DNA from: Incurvaria masculella
Lineage: Eukaryota; Arthropoda; Insecta; Lepidoptera; Incurvariidae
DNA: 64,000 nt
Assembly (NCBI GenBank): GCA_946894095.1
Contig: OX335656.1
Coordinates: 77,001-141,000 of the forward strand
Direction of reading: 5' to 3'
Both the position numbers and the translations under genes were made by a program. Positions 42,800-54,306 of the stretch are shown here, piece after piece. The notes beneath the pieces were generated by a model. The model saw nothing but the letters and a program-made list of their open reading frames with translations. It was not told where the DNA came from and did no database searches. Numbering within the stretch: position 1 is the first letter of the stretch; every line of letters starts with the position of its first letter.

Positions 42800-43480
42800 G
42801 CTATACATAGCACTATTCTCCCAGCGGCACTGTTTTCACCAAACGTTCGATAACGACATGCCAAGCGAGGACTTCGGACGTTTTGAACACATTCACGTCG
42901 ACCTAGTCAGACCGTTAGCTCCATCGAAAGATTGCAGGTATGTTATCATTATTGTAGATAGAAAAACGTGGCCGGAAGCCATCCCGGCATCGGATCAGAC
43001 AGCCGAGACTACCGCTCGTATCGTGTACGAAAACTAGATCACTCGTTTTGGATGTCCACTTCGTATCACGACAGCTCAAGGGCGAAACTTTGAATCCATC
43101 TTATTTGCATCACTAAGCAGATCTCTAGGCAGTAAAAAAGTTCGTACAAACACTTACCACCCGCAGGCCAACGGGAAAGTGGAACGTTTCCACAAAACAC
43201 CTTAAGGCAGCACTGATGGCACGGGTAATATTAAGAATTGGGTGAACGAGATACCTACCATCCTACTCGGGTTACGCGTCGCCTTGGTGATGATACGGAG
43301 ATAAGTGCGGCACAGTTAGTACCTTACTTCCTTAATTTTTCAATTTATTTGGAATGGTGGTGTGTGGTGACGTCGATGGGACCTCCGCGAGAGCAAGAGT
43401 TCCGAGCGAATGTCACAAAGCCCTTAGATCTCAATGCTACTTCCAAACACTTCTTTGGTAGAACATTTTAAGACAAAGAA
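42800..43480 (+). mobile_element. Ty3/gypsy integrase fragment
   Basis: The frame has FEHIHVDLVRPLAPSKDCRY and IVDRKTWPEAIPASDQ, then after a stop TRFGCPLRITTAQGRNFES and, in another frame, HPQANGKVERFHK. These are integrase core blocks, but the second catalytic aspartate is replaced (TTAQGRNF instead of TD..G..F). Several stops occur. It is a different lineage from the element at 32620-36060, with no LTRs seen. Confidence 0.75.
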
Positions 43481-45579
43481 CAAATAACAAAAGAAACAGC
43501 TACCTTCAGTGTGTATTCTTTACATATAATATTAGCTACACATGTTATTTTGAAGTGTTTCAGCCAAATTTGAATGTTACAAGTAGCTTAATGCTGGCTG
43601 GTGCAGTGGTCCGCATGGCAAGGGACGGGGACGGCTGCGTCGCTAGGAAAAATAAAAATGTGTCATGCAATAAAAACAAGCGGTATTGGTGAAAATTATA
43701 GCAAAAGACCAAGAAAAATAACGACCAACGCAGAGCTGAACACGAAAGGCCCTGTTCAGCTCTGCCTTGCTGGTTAGTATTCGGTTCATTTGTACCATTT
43801 GGTTTGGTCTACCTGTGGTCCCATGGACACTCCATTGCTTGGCGGCAAAATAATGATTTTATACACGGCTCTCTTACAACATTTTGGTTACTATATTTTG
43901 TCATTATAAGGTGGTTCTTTTTAATTCCAATCGGTTGTACGTTAAAGTTCGGCTCATGTTTGGTTACATTTTATTTGTTATTATTTCTGATCATTAATTA
44001 CATTTCTTTCACCAAGCAACATGAAGCTCGATGTCAAATGGAAAAAGATTGGTTAGAGGCCGCTCTCGGTATGGCTCGAGGCAAGACTCACCCTTCAGCT
44101 GTGGTTTCAGTACAGTTACGAAAATTAGATGTATGCTTTTCTAACCTCTCTTTGACTTGTGAGAAAATCCTCACGCTCAATTCATAATTCACGGAGTCTA
44201 CTGGGTGCTGTAATGAGTTGGAGGTCGCTCCTGTAGAATACTTTGCAGGCGAGGATCAACTTAAGTATGAGAGAAAACCTACATGTTTGAAAGGCCAGAT
44301 TACCTAGAGTTGAAATCCTGCTTTTTAATGATCGGATGGAGTAGCTACATTAGCTTATTCAATTCTTGGTCATAATAAGGAAGGATATTTCTGGCACGAG
44401 TGTTACTGGAGAGCCACGGGGGTTAATTGGTCACCTACCTATGGTGAATGAAAGTTTGCGATATGCGCTCGAAATTTGTAAGGGTCGCTATGAGAACACT
44501 TGGTTGCTGCCACATTTAAAAAAAATTAAACCTGCCAAATGTTCCTCAGTCGTGTCTGTGGATGAAATGACTAAATCCATTTTTGGAGTCACTGCGCTCT
44601 CTTGAAAATCTTGGGTTTCCGATAAAAGAATGTATTTATATTCTCCTAAACATTAGCCTATAAAAGGTTCCCCTGCACATCAAAACTCGATTTGAGCAAA
44701 TCAACAGTATTTATCACAAGAATCTGTCTACATTTAATTAATTTGGAACAGGCAGACCGACATATTTAGCATCAGAGGGTTGGTCTCTAACCTGTGAACC
44801 CAAATTCAGCCATTTACCTTATCGTGACCAAAAATGTCGTGACCTCCCGGAATATAATGCACTTTGCGGACGATGCGCCAGTAGGTATTAATAGTGTGTA
44901 CACATTTTCATCGTGAAACACTACAGTGCATACTACAGAAAAAAATATATAACAACGAAATCCAATGAAAATACATAAAAAACACGATAAATATTATTTC
45001 ACCTTCAGGCCCTTATAACTTCATTCGGACTGAGTTTAGACATACACATTGTTTACAAGTTTTGTTTGTAACATTTTACTAAACTAATGTAACTAAGTTT
45101 GGTTGATGGCCGCGCGAAAAAAAAAAAGGCACCACCTTCCATACAAAATCCGGCATTATCCTTTACGAAAGATCCGTGCAGGCGACAATTGTGGGAAAAA
45201 TCATGCAATAATCATGCTACCTGGGTACCAAAACGAACAAGCACAATTTGTTCATTTGTGCATTTTGATAAATCTGCAATACAAATTTTATCTAATCATA
45301 AAAGAAGATTGTAATTTATCGCAAGAAGTTAGTACCCACTCAAACTTTAAGTAAACATATTTATACACATAATTGAGATTTTCATTATTTTGAAGCTCTG
45401 TTAATTATATCTTTTATCTTGTTTAGCTGCACACAAATTGAACTTCTTCGTATCTCGCCTCGTTATCTAGGGAGGAATGTATTTTATTTTATAAATAAAT
45501 AATATATTACCGGACTTACATGATTTATATCATAACTATTGTCATCACACTGTATTCCCTATAGGAACTAGGTGACATG
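43481..45579. other. Intergenic stretch without recognised genes
   Basis: Two modest frames at 43804-44187 and 44366-44605 (the latter with ALEICKGRYENTWLLPHL) match nothing I know and have no supporting context. The rest is AT-rich. They may be remnants of the preceding retroelement. Confidence 0.35.
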
Positions 45580-46218
45580 CCAGAACCCCTAAACTGGGTA
45601 ATCCACAAACTGGAGCATTTGGGTTCAGAGGAAAACTACTGTCCTGGATTAGAGATTTTATTATAAATCGGAAATTCAGAGTGCGAGTCGGTGAGGAACT
45701 ATCTGAAGCCCATGATGTTCAAAGTGGTGTGCCTCAGGGTTCGGTGATCGGGCCTGTCGCTTTCGGTATCTTTCTTACAGACCTCAAAGCGATAATGGAA
45801 CTACCATTTACACTTTTTTGCTGATGACACCAAATTCTTCGGAGATCCTGTCATAAGCCACCAATTAATTCAAAACAACCTCGACCACATCGTGTATTGG
45901 ACTAAGGACTGGATTCTTAGACTAAACGCAGCAAAATGTATAGTACTGCATATAGGTCCCAAAAATCCGCATCATAAATATACAATTGAGGGAACCTTTG
46001 TAAACCCTGTCAATGTCCAGAAAGATCTCGGAGTAATTGTGTCACATGACCTTAAATGGGAACCACATATTGTAGAAGTCGCAAAAAAAGCAAACTCACT
46101 CCTATATATGATCAGGAAAGCATTCTCCTACATGAATCCAGATTTATTCCTTAAACTCTATAAAACGTATGTCCGACCTCTTCTCGAATACTCTTACCAA
46201 GTGTGGAATGCCTACTTT
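45580..46218 (+). mobile_element. CR1/Jockey-like LINE, 5' piece of a split copy
   Basis: Frames encode SWIRDFIINRKFRVRVGEEL, SGVPQGSVIGPVAFGIFLTD, a frameshifted catalytic box (ADDTKFF) and WILRLNAAKCIVLHIG, then VRPLLEYSYQVWNAYF. The domain breaks at 46218 and its continuation is at 59620-60050 on the same strand. Confidence 0.85.
46206..46218. repeat. 13-bp target-site duplication, left copy
   Basis: GAATGCCTACTTT here is repeated at 59620-59632. The pair brackets the I-clade LINE insertion. The left copy is followed by the T-run that is the LINE poly(A) tail on the minus strand. Confidence 0.7.
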
Positions 46219-46305
46219 TTTTTCTTTCTAGATTTTGATAGGACTTTAGCCGCATTGCGGTTATGCCAGTCCCATAGTAACTTTTGTAACAATTTCAAGG
46301 TCTCC

Positions 46306-47751
46306 TTAACCTCTAAAAGCTAAAGAGGCCCTAAAAAAATGTATTAATATTTTACAATTTTGAGATAGTGGTTGCGATAATGCATAATTAATTCCGAAAA
46401 AATAGTTGTATCCATCTAACTTCAATTTGTCGATTAATTTTCGCCTCAGTGGTTCGTTCTGCACACACTCCATTAAAATGTGAAATTGGTCTTCCGTCTT
46501 ATTACATACTTTACAATTAGGTGAATCCACTTTTCGCATCAAATAGGCACTTTTATTTAGTGGAGTGTGTCCCGATCTGAGTCTTAAAGCAATTACAATG
46601 TCAGTGCGGGAGAGACCTGAGCTTTCGAACCATGGTCTTCGAAGCGGCTCATCTTGCGGGCATTTGGTACAAGACTCTACAAAGAGTCTTGTACCAAATG
46701 CCCTTCTCTACCGATCTCCTATTAAAGTGCTCTTTCCATTGAGTGCTACAGAATTCCTTAGCATCCATCAGAAGATCGCTAAATAAAGGCTTACACGTCC
46801 AAGTATTGTCACAACTCACTTTCATTTCATTTCATTAATTTAAACTTTTTGGTAGTCAAACTACACCAAGTTATGTCACAAAGATCCGCAGATCTTGAAC
46901 TCTTCGCTAACTTGTCGGCCCACTCGTTGCCCTCTAAGCCAATGTGAGATGGAATCCATTGCAAAATCACTTCCTTGCCCATAGACTGTAAATTTATAAA
47001 AAGATTTAAGATTCTATATGCGATAGGTCTACCTCGTGACCCTCCCGTGCAATTCACTAAGTGTTGAAGAGCGCTTTTAGAGTCTGTTAAAATGATTATT
47101 TCTTTTGATATTACACTAGAGCTATACGAGAGTGCTTCGAGTATTGCTACGAGTTCGGCTGCCATGATTGGGATGCGTACCTCAATTTTGAATTTCATTC
47201 CACAACGGACTTGAGGATCCCAGAAGGCCGCACCGATACCATTACTATCAATAGATCCATCAGTGTATAATTGGTAATGTGATTTGTACTTGGTTTTCAA
47301 CATTTTATCTGACGCTGTCCGGAGTTCTTTAGTATTGTAGCTCCTTTTTCCCTTATTTTTAGAAGGGATGGTGAGGCTTACATAGGGTGCGATTGGTATG
47401 TTCGATATCCAGGTACACAATGAAAACATGGGTAGCATTTCACTATTTTCAATTTCACAATGTCTATATCTTTTGTAAATAGTAGCTAAAATCGGAATAC
47501 TATGGTTATGCCAATAGTTGTTGTCACTAGTTTCTGCGAGTTTCTGTATCACCAAAATTATGGGGTTGTTTTCATGTGACATTGCTTTTAGTACATATTT
47601 GCTAGCTAAATAGTAAGTTCTTACATGTAGGGGTTGTATACATAATTATTCTCAAAGCTCTATTTTGTAGCACGCTAAGCTTGTTGAGATTAGATTGACA
47701 ACTATTTCCATAGAGAAAGCACCCATAATCCAATCGGCTGCGTATTAGACT
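46306..47751 (-). pseudogene. I-clade ORF2, RT end, RNase H and C-terminal part
   Basis: The minus strand reads LIRSRLDYGCFLYGNSCQSN (47750-47690), then a 251-codon frame with RNase H motifs LYTDGSIDSNG, MAAELVAILEAL, IILTDSKSALQHL and WIPSHIGLEGNEWADKLAK, then the C-terminal cysteine cluster in another frame. Stops and shifts break it. Confidence 0.8.
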
Positions 47752-48165
47752 TTTTTTTTTTTTTTATGCGACCTGACATGGATGGCTAATACCACACAAC
47801 TACCGTTATGATATTCGCCCAATACACCACATTCCCGAAGGAATTAGGTGCCATGCCAGGACCTTCCCTTTATGAGCACGGCTACATTGAACTGGATGGA
47901 AAACACGGACAATTTTTCATTGCCGTTTCGACCATCTTTTCATCCAATGCGATGGTACCAACCCGGGCGGGCTTAAACCCTACCACCTAGTAGGGGAAGG
48001 GGACCTACAGTTTTACATGGATTCCGAACCATGGAGCAGCTCGCATTCGTGACGAAATGCACTTGTCGAACTCTGAAAGAGAAAGACAGTGGTGCAAGTT
48101 GGTATTGAACCCGGGCCTAATACGCTAGGCCAGTCCCCGCGCCACTAGGCTACGAGCCGCTCAAC
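47752..48165 (-). mobile_element. tRNA-derived SINE
   Basis: On the minus strand the head (48165 to about 48095) has an A box TAGCCTAGTGGCG and a B box GGGTTCAATACC, a tRNA-type pol III promoter. The body (CGCCCGGGTTGGTACC, AATTGTCCGTGTTTTCC, AGGGAAGGTCCTGGCATGG, TGGTATTAGCCATCCATGTC) equals that of the 5S-headed SINE at 32892. A poly(A) tail appears as the T-run at 47751-47764. It lies inside the RT frame of the I-clade LINE. Confidence 0.85.
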
Positions 48166-48788
48166 TAATTAGGAGAACACATCGACCTAATAATCAATAA
48201 AGCCTATAAAAACCTAGGATTCATTCTTCGAGTGACCCAACCTTTTACGGATGCTGCTTGCCTAAAATTGATTTATTTCTCCTATGTAAGAAGCATTCTG
48301 GAATATGCAAGTTGCATCTGGTCGCCTCAATATACAACCTATAAAGATCGCATAGAACGTATTCAGATTAAGTTTATTAAGCACCTAAATTACCGGTGTA
48401 AAATGTCTTTTTCATCGTACGAAGAAAGCTGTAACAACCATACAATGTTACCACTGAACTACAGGAGAGTTCTATTGGATATGTTATTATTGCACGATTT
48501 AGTTCGAGGAGTTGTAGATTGCCCGACGTTAGTTGGGACATTTGGGCTTCATGTTCCGAAGCGCCGAACACGCCACACCGTCGTTTTTCTATTTAGTGTG
48601 CCATCTCACCGGACTAATTACGCCAAGAATGCCACTCTCACTCGTTTAGCTCGCACCTATAATCGAATGTTTACAGATATAGATCCATTTTATTTGAACA
48701 AATGCACTTTCAAGCATCATGTTATAAAAACCATCCTGCAACCAACTGCGTAGTATAAAAACGTTTCTGAAAAAAAAAAAACATAATA

Positions 48789-50072
48789 TTGGTTGGGGAA
48801 AAAGTTTCTTCGCATTTTTTAAGAAAATTCAAAACATTTTTTAATATGGTTTATTTACATTTAACTAAAGTATGTAGGTACCATTTTGTTCGATAACTTT
48901 TTGCCATCTTGTAGGTAGGGACATGATCCCATTGCTATAGAAATATTGGGACTTCTGATCAATATACCGCGACAAGTGGTTTTGGCAGTCCTCTCGTGAT
49001 GTTAACCTGACACTGCCTAAAGAATTCTGAAGAGACCTAAACAGGTGGAAATCTGAAGGTGCAAGGTCAGGACTATACGGCGGATGCATTAACACCTCCC
49101 AGCCAAACTCTCTTAGTTTTTGCTGAGTGGCTAAAGATGTGTGAGGTCTAGCGTTATCATGATGAAAAACCACACCCCTTCTGTTGATTAATTCCGGCCG
49201 CTTTCTCTCAACTTCTTGCTTTAATCTCATCAGTTGTTCGCAGTAGAGCTCAGAATCGATGGTCCTGCCTGGTGGTAACAGCTCATAATGAATAATGCCC
49301 TTCCAATCCCACCACACACACAGCATCACCTTGTTGCGAGTTAACCCGGGTTTCGCCACAGTCTGTGAAGCTTGACCGGCCTTTGACCACGACCTTTTTC
49401 GCACGTTCTTGTCGTACGTGATCCACTTTTCATCACCAGTTATCAGCTTCTTCAAAAATGGTTCGGTTTCATTACGTCGTAATAAAGAATCACAAATGAG
49501 TACACGGTTCATTAGGTTTCTTTCAGTGAGCTCGTGAGGTACCCAAATATCGAGCTTTTTTGTGTACCCAGTTTTTTTCAAATGCGCCAAAACTGTTTTG
49601 TGGTCAATTCCTAGTTCTTCAGCTACGTCGTAACTACTGATATGCCGATCTTGCTCCACTTTTTCAAAAATGGCATCCATTTTATCCGTAATAGGGCGAC
49701 CAGAGCGACGTGCATCTTTGACATCAAAATTTCCGGATTGAAAACGCTCAAACCAAATTTGTGCTACTCTCACAGACACTGCACTAGGTCCATAAACATC
49801 GCAAATTTTTTTCGCGGCTTGCGTTGCATTTTTACCTTTTTTGTAGTAAAATTTTAAAATGTATCGAATTTCTTCATTAGATTCACTCATTTTGACAGTA
49901 CGAAAAACAAATGAGAATCACACATTTTCCTAATTTGAATTTGGAATTATGTTCTTTAAAATTTAAACTTTCAATGATACCAAAACCAGCCAGATACAAA
50001 TAGTATAGCCAAAGAGATTTTATTACAAGTTCATACATACTATAATGCGAAAAGACTTTTTCCCCGACCTTA
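48789..50072 (-). mobile_element. mariner transposon, cecropia-type, with TIRs
   Basis: The left end GGTTGGGGAAAAAGTTTCTTC pairs with the right end GAAAAGACTTTTTCCCCGACC as TIRs of about 25 bp, enclosing 1.28 kb with a single transposase gene. A TA occurs near each border, though the exact outermost bases are uncertain by a few positions. It is inserted in a LINE 3' UTR. Confidence 0.9.
48865..49890 (-). CDS. mariner transposase, apparently intact (341 aa)
   Basis: The uninterrupted frame begins MSESNEEIRYILKFYYKKG, matching the start and length of cecropia-subfamily mariner transposases (the group that includes Hsmar1). An N-terminal pair of helix-turn-helix motifs covers roughly residues 1-110, with the conserved linker WVPHELTERN. 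The catalytic DD34D triad is present: ITGDEKW, VVFHHDNARPH and PYSPDLAPSDFHLF, with 34 residues between the last two aspartates. The protein would bind the TIRs and cut and paste the element at TA sites. No stop, shift or missing catalytic residue was seen, so it may still be functional. Confidence 0.93.
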   Translation of the reverse strand: MSESNEEIRYILKFYYKKGKNATQAAKKICDVYGPSAVSVRVAQIWFERFQSGNFDVKDARRSGRPITDKMDAIFEKVEQDRHISSYDVAEELGIDHKTVLAHLKKTGYTKKLDIWVPHELTERNLMNRVLICDSLLRRNETEPFLKKLITGDEKWITYDKNVRKRSWSKAGQASQTVAKPGLTRNKVMLCVWWDWKGIIHYELLPPGRTIDSELYCEQLMRLKQEVERKRPELINRRGVVFHHDNARPHTSLATQQKLREFGWEVLMHPPYSPDLAPSDFHLFRSLQNSLGSVRLTSREDCQNHLSRYIDQKSQYFYSNGIMSLPTRWQKVIEQNGTYIL

Positions 50073-50644
50073 ATTAAACATTAACATAAAAAATAAAATA
50101 TTATACATTGGATTCGAGCATGAACTTCTTCAGTTACCTACAATTACATTCTTTCATTATTTTTTCCATATGGTGACTTTGTATAACATAAATTGAATGT
50201 TATGTTATGAAACATTCACACAATCACGCTCGCACCCACTCTCAAACTCACAAATTCACCCTCAAACCTCTTTGACACACATGAACACACCCTCTCACAC
50301 TCTCATAAGACAACACACCTACACAAATAAATCCTACCGACATGGTAATACTGTGCATTACCTTATTATTCGTGGAAATTTTAGTTTTAGTTTTTTGTTA
50401 ACTTTTGCTTATTTTTGATAATTGTGTGTTCATTTTTGTTAATTTAACTTTAAACTTAACTTTTTGATAAATTTCTTTAATTTATAAAATATTTTCATTT
50501 TGTCACTAACTGGACTATTTTTTGTTTTATATAGAGAAATCTATTATTGGCTTTATTTTGAGTTTAATTTGTATGTACAACTTTTACTTTTATGCTGTTG
50601 ATTTCTTCAATAAAATAAAATAAAAATAAAAAATTAAATAAAAA

Positions 50645-51120
50645 TGTATAGATGTTTCAAGTGAACTGGGTGGACACCCCAAGAACTTCCTGCCAGTGCT
50701 TTAAGTATGTCTACCTATATATTTTGATGTTTTTGAAAAATTTTGGATTACTTGCTTTCTCCATTTTAGACCTTCATCCAACCATAATCCCAGAGATTTA
50801 ACAAATGATGCTCTCTTAATATTCCTATCATCGAGTTGAATATTTACATTATTTCTCCTGTGACCCCTGGCAAAAACACATATGTCTGTCTTAGATACCG
50901 AAATGTCTAAACCAATTTCATTTAATTTTTTTACAATATCTTTAATGTTGCTATCTAATATAAATTTTGCATCATACAATTTTGAAGACGTAATAAATAC
51001 AACAAAGTCATCAGCATACTGAGAAATTAATACATTTGTAACATATTTACAAATATTGGCCATAATTAGGTTAAACAAGAGTGGTGACATTGGATCTCCT
51101 TGAGCAAGACCTTTGTCACA
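50645..51120 (-). pseudogene. I-clade ORF2, RT catalytic part
   Basis: The minus strand encodes KGLAQGDPMSPLLFNLIMA, the catalytic LISQYADDFVVFITSS and FVKSLGLWLDEGLKWR. A 1-nt shift then leads into LKALAGSSWGVHPVHLKHL. Its upstream continuation is at 52190-52362, beyond a foldback element. Confidence 0.8.
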
Positions 51121-51170
51121 TTTCCTGATTTAGACCTGTCGAAGCGGACCAAATTGGCATGATAAGTTAT

Positions 51171-52187
51171 GATAATTCTAAAGTCGCTGATTTTTTTACA
51201 GGCAATGTAGTTTCCTTATAGAAGGTTGGGTGCAAAAGATTAGAAAATTCGGACCGGTGCGTTTAAAATTATTTAAGTATTTTCAATAATTCGATCTAAA
51301 TGATTGAATAAAATATTTGAGTCAAATTTTATGATTGTAAATTGCTTAAAACTTTATTTCCATGTCTTCAGAAAAAGTTTAGAAAAATTGCGTTTTGGGA
51401 ACATAGCAAAACAAAAAATTGCTCATTAAAATTACAATCAAATATTTAAGTCTCTATTTTATTGTTGTCCATATTAGGAATGAACATTAGAACCTGCTAT
51501 AAAAAGTTTAGAAATCTATGTAGTTGGCTTTCAAAGTTATTTATGTTTTTATCTTTATACCACCAATATAATATTTAAGTTATTATTATTATTATATTGT
51601 AATGCACTAGCAGCATTATGCTGATGCGTGCACTTCTTTTTATGCACTTGCACTTTTGTTTTTAAGCGCTTGCACTTATTTATTTATTTATTGTCTATGA
51701 TTTTTTTTTATTTTTTTTTTTTTATTTTAAGTAAAGATCCAGTTTGTTTTTGAAAACATTTACTGACGATGCACTTATTATTTCCTCAGGTAGGCCGTTC
51801 CAATTATCCACAACTCTGTTTGTTAGGAAATGTTTTCGAGGATTTGTTGATGCTAGCGTGCGATTTATCTTTAGCGAGTGACCGCGTAGCCTTTCGTTAG
51901 TGTTAAATATGTACATTGTTATTTTATGTTATTCATCGATATTTTGTTTTGCTATGTTCCCAAAACGCAATTTTTCTAAACTTTTTCTTACGACATGGAA
52001 ATAAAGTTTTGAGCAATATACAATCATAAAATTTGCCTTAAATATTTTATTCAAACTTTTAGATCGAATTATTGAAAATACCTAAATAATTTCAAACGCA
52101 CCATTCCGAATTTTCTAATCTTTTGCACCCAACCTTCCATAAGGAAACTACATCGCCTGTAAAAAAATCAGCGACTTTAGAATTATC
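51171..52187. mobile_element. Foldback element with about 250-bp inverted arms
   Basis: The left arm starts GATAATTCTAAAGTCGCTGA and the right arm ends TCAGCGACTTTAGAATTATC. The arms pair over about 250 bp, through ATAGCAAAACAAAAAAT / ATTTTGTTTTGCTAT near 51410 and 51940. The loop (about 51440-51930) contains a LINE fragment. It splits the RT frame of the I-clade LINE. Confidence 0.8.
51722..51916 (-). mobile_element. LINE C-terminal fragment inside the foldback loop
   Basis: The minus strand encodes MYIFNTNERLRGHSLKINRT, HFLTNRVVDNWNGLPEEI and SVNVFKNKLDLYLK, the extreme C terminus of the LINE family also seen at 59820-60020 (LRGHSLTLNRTSSN, YFLTNRVVDSWNKLPQEI). It is a short 5'-truncated copy. 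Confidence 0.75.
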
Positions 52188-52370
52188 GAACCCTTTATTG
52201 CTCTAGCCGCTGGGCTAATTATTAATGAACCTTCCTCAGTAGGTGTCTCTAACAGTCTTTCTCTCAGAAAATTCCAAATGTAGTGTATAATTTGCTTGCC
52301 AAAATTACAATCTCTCAATGTTGTGATAAGTACTGTAGTATTAACATTATTGTAAGCATCCTACTATCTA
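52188..52370 (-). pseudogene. I-clade ORF2, RT middle part
   Basis: The minus strand reads DAYNNVNTTVLITTLRDCNF, GKQIIHYIWNFLRERLLETP and SPAARAIKG, RT sequence that follows directly on the block ending at 55770 (GHILGDID) across the Helitrons. Confidence 0.75.
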
Positions 52371-52374
52371 ATCT

Positions 52375-53674
52375 AATAATCTAATAAATAATATAAAGGG
52401 GAAAGTTTGTAATAATGGATGGATGGATGGATGGATGGATGGATGGATGGATGGATGTTTGTTACTCTTTCACGTAAAAACTACTGAATGGATTCTAATG
52501 AAACTTTACAATAATATCTAATAAATAATATAAAGGGGAAAGTTTGTAATAATGGATGGATGGATGGATGGATAGATGGATGGATGGATGGATGGATGGA
52601 TGGATGGATGTTTGTTACTCTTTCACGTAAAAACTACTGAATGGATTCTAATGAAACTTTACAATAATATAGCTTATACATCAGAATAACACATAGGCTA
52701 CAATTTATGTGCCCATGGGCTTTAGAACTTTCACGGGGCTGCGAAAACGATGCCGGTAGCGATACTTCATACTAGGGGGAGAGGAGCCGGGGGCGGTGGC
52801 GGGGAGCGGCGGCGGGGGGAGGGCAGACGTCGTGACTGTTTGGTGTCCGTTTGGCGAATTTTCAAGGCACTAGCGATTTGTAAAACTTAGTACATGTACA
52901 TTTAACTACCCGGGAATTAGGATTGGCTAAATAGAATTCAGTTCCGCTTACGCTAAGATGGGGCTGTCATACAAACTGCAATGCTATGCACGGCTCGGCT
53001 TTGCGGCGGCAGCGCTTACTTTTACTGAAGTACGGCTTGGTATTTCCTGCAACTTTAGGACTACTTGGCATCACGCTAAATCGCCGGAGGAGCGACCAAC
53101 AGAATAAAATCCTTGAGAACCAATTACTCGATTAAGATGTGCATTTTATCTACGTCTAGCCTGATTCTACTAAAAACGTATAGATTACATAATATAACGC
53201 TTCATTACCAGAAGGGTAAGTAGTGAGTCTTAAAGTCTTATAACATGCGAACCACTTACCTGATTTATATGCGTATTTTATCAATGTATAGCATCTCTGG
53301 GAGCAGTCAGGTTCGAGATGGGTTACTGTTTTCGATGTTGAGGCTGGCTGTGGGTTGGAGTCCACGCAAAACTTACCTACGTTACACGTTACTTACTAGG
53401 TAAGCAATGTAGCAGTGAAAGTGCAGAAAGGTTCTCGCGGCAAATGTTTTTTTTTAAATAGCCACCAAACGTCAACGAAGCTCTAAATGGGAATTATTGG
53501 ATGTTTCTCATTAAATCATGCTATTTCGGCTCGAACGATCTTGATTAAATTTGGTACATAGATACATTGTCCTGGACCAGTTTGACCCTATTTTGGACCA
53601 GTCATGTGGGCTACTTTATATCCATGAGATAATTTAGCCGACACTAACCCGAGCGGAGCCGGGTACCGCAGCTA
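52375..53674 (+). mobile_element. Non-autonomous Helitron 2
   Basis: The 5' part (TCTAATAAATAATATAAAGG type, then GTTACTCTTTCACGTAAAA) is present twice, at 52380-52510 and 52515-52690, each with a GATG-repeat expansion. The 3' end is the GAGCGGAGCCGGG hairpin and CAGCTAG. There is no coding capacity. It is inserted in the I-clade LINE RT together with Helitron 3. Confidence 0.8.
52414..52611. repeat. Paired GATG microsatellites
   Basis: GATG tetranucleotides repeat about ten times at 52416-52456 and about thirteen times (one GATA interruption) at 52554-52608, in the two copies of the Helitron 5' region. The single-copy Helitron 3 has only two units (53706-53715). Confidence 0.8.
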
Positions 53675-54187
53675 GTAATATTATAAAGGGGAAAGTTTGT
53701 AATAATGGATGGATGTTTGTTACTCTTTCACGTAAAAACTACTGAATGGATTTTAATGAAACTTTACAATAATATAGCTTATACATCACAATAACACATA
53801 GGCTACAATTTATAATGATATTGTGCCCATGGGCTTTCGAACTTTCACGGGGCTGCGAATACGATGCCGGTAGCGCTACTTCACACCGGGGGGAGCGGGG
53901 CCGGGGGCGGTGGCGGGAGCGGGGCCGGGGGCGGGGCGATCGGTCCGACGCATGGCGGGTGAGGGGGGGGGGGTACAGCTTGGTATTTCCCGCAACTTTA
54001 GGACTACTTGGCATTACGCTAAATCGCCGGAGGTGCGACCAATAGAATAAAATCCTTGAGAACCAATTAATCTATTTAGATGCGGATTGTATCTACGTCT
54101 AGCCTGATTCTACTCAAAACTTATATGCCACATAATATAACGCTTCATTACAGAAGGGTGAGTAGTGAGTGTTAAATTCTTAATTAA

Positions 54188-54306
54188 CTATATATATATA
54201 ACTATATATTAACTATATATATATTAACTATAAATAAAAACTATATATTAACTATATATATATATATATTAATTAACTATATATATATTAACTATAAAAA
54301 ACTATA
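54188..54306. repeat. ACTATATATA low-complexity repeat
   Basis: Irregular repeats of AACTATATAT adjoin the foldback element. The tract is probably an expanded insertion edge. Confidence 0.7.

Larger units (their letters stand above)
48166..50644 (+). mobile_element. CR1/Jockey-like LINE, 5'-truncated, hosting a mariner
   Basis: The frame 48232-48753 encodes the post-RT C terminus (YVRSILEYASCIWSPQY, DRIERIQIKFIKHLNYRCK, FGLHVPKRRTRH). Its 3' UTR is split by the mariner at 48789-50072 and resumes to an AAATAAAA-rich tail ending at 50644, where the I-clade LINE sequence resumes. It is the same family as the fragments at 3106-4140. Confidence 0.7.

Noticed and set aside
43804..44605. Possible host gene from two + strand frames of 127 and 79 codons
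   Set aside because: No recognisable domain, no splice structure joining them, and they follow a dead gypsy integrase. Left as unassigned.
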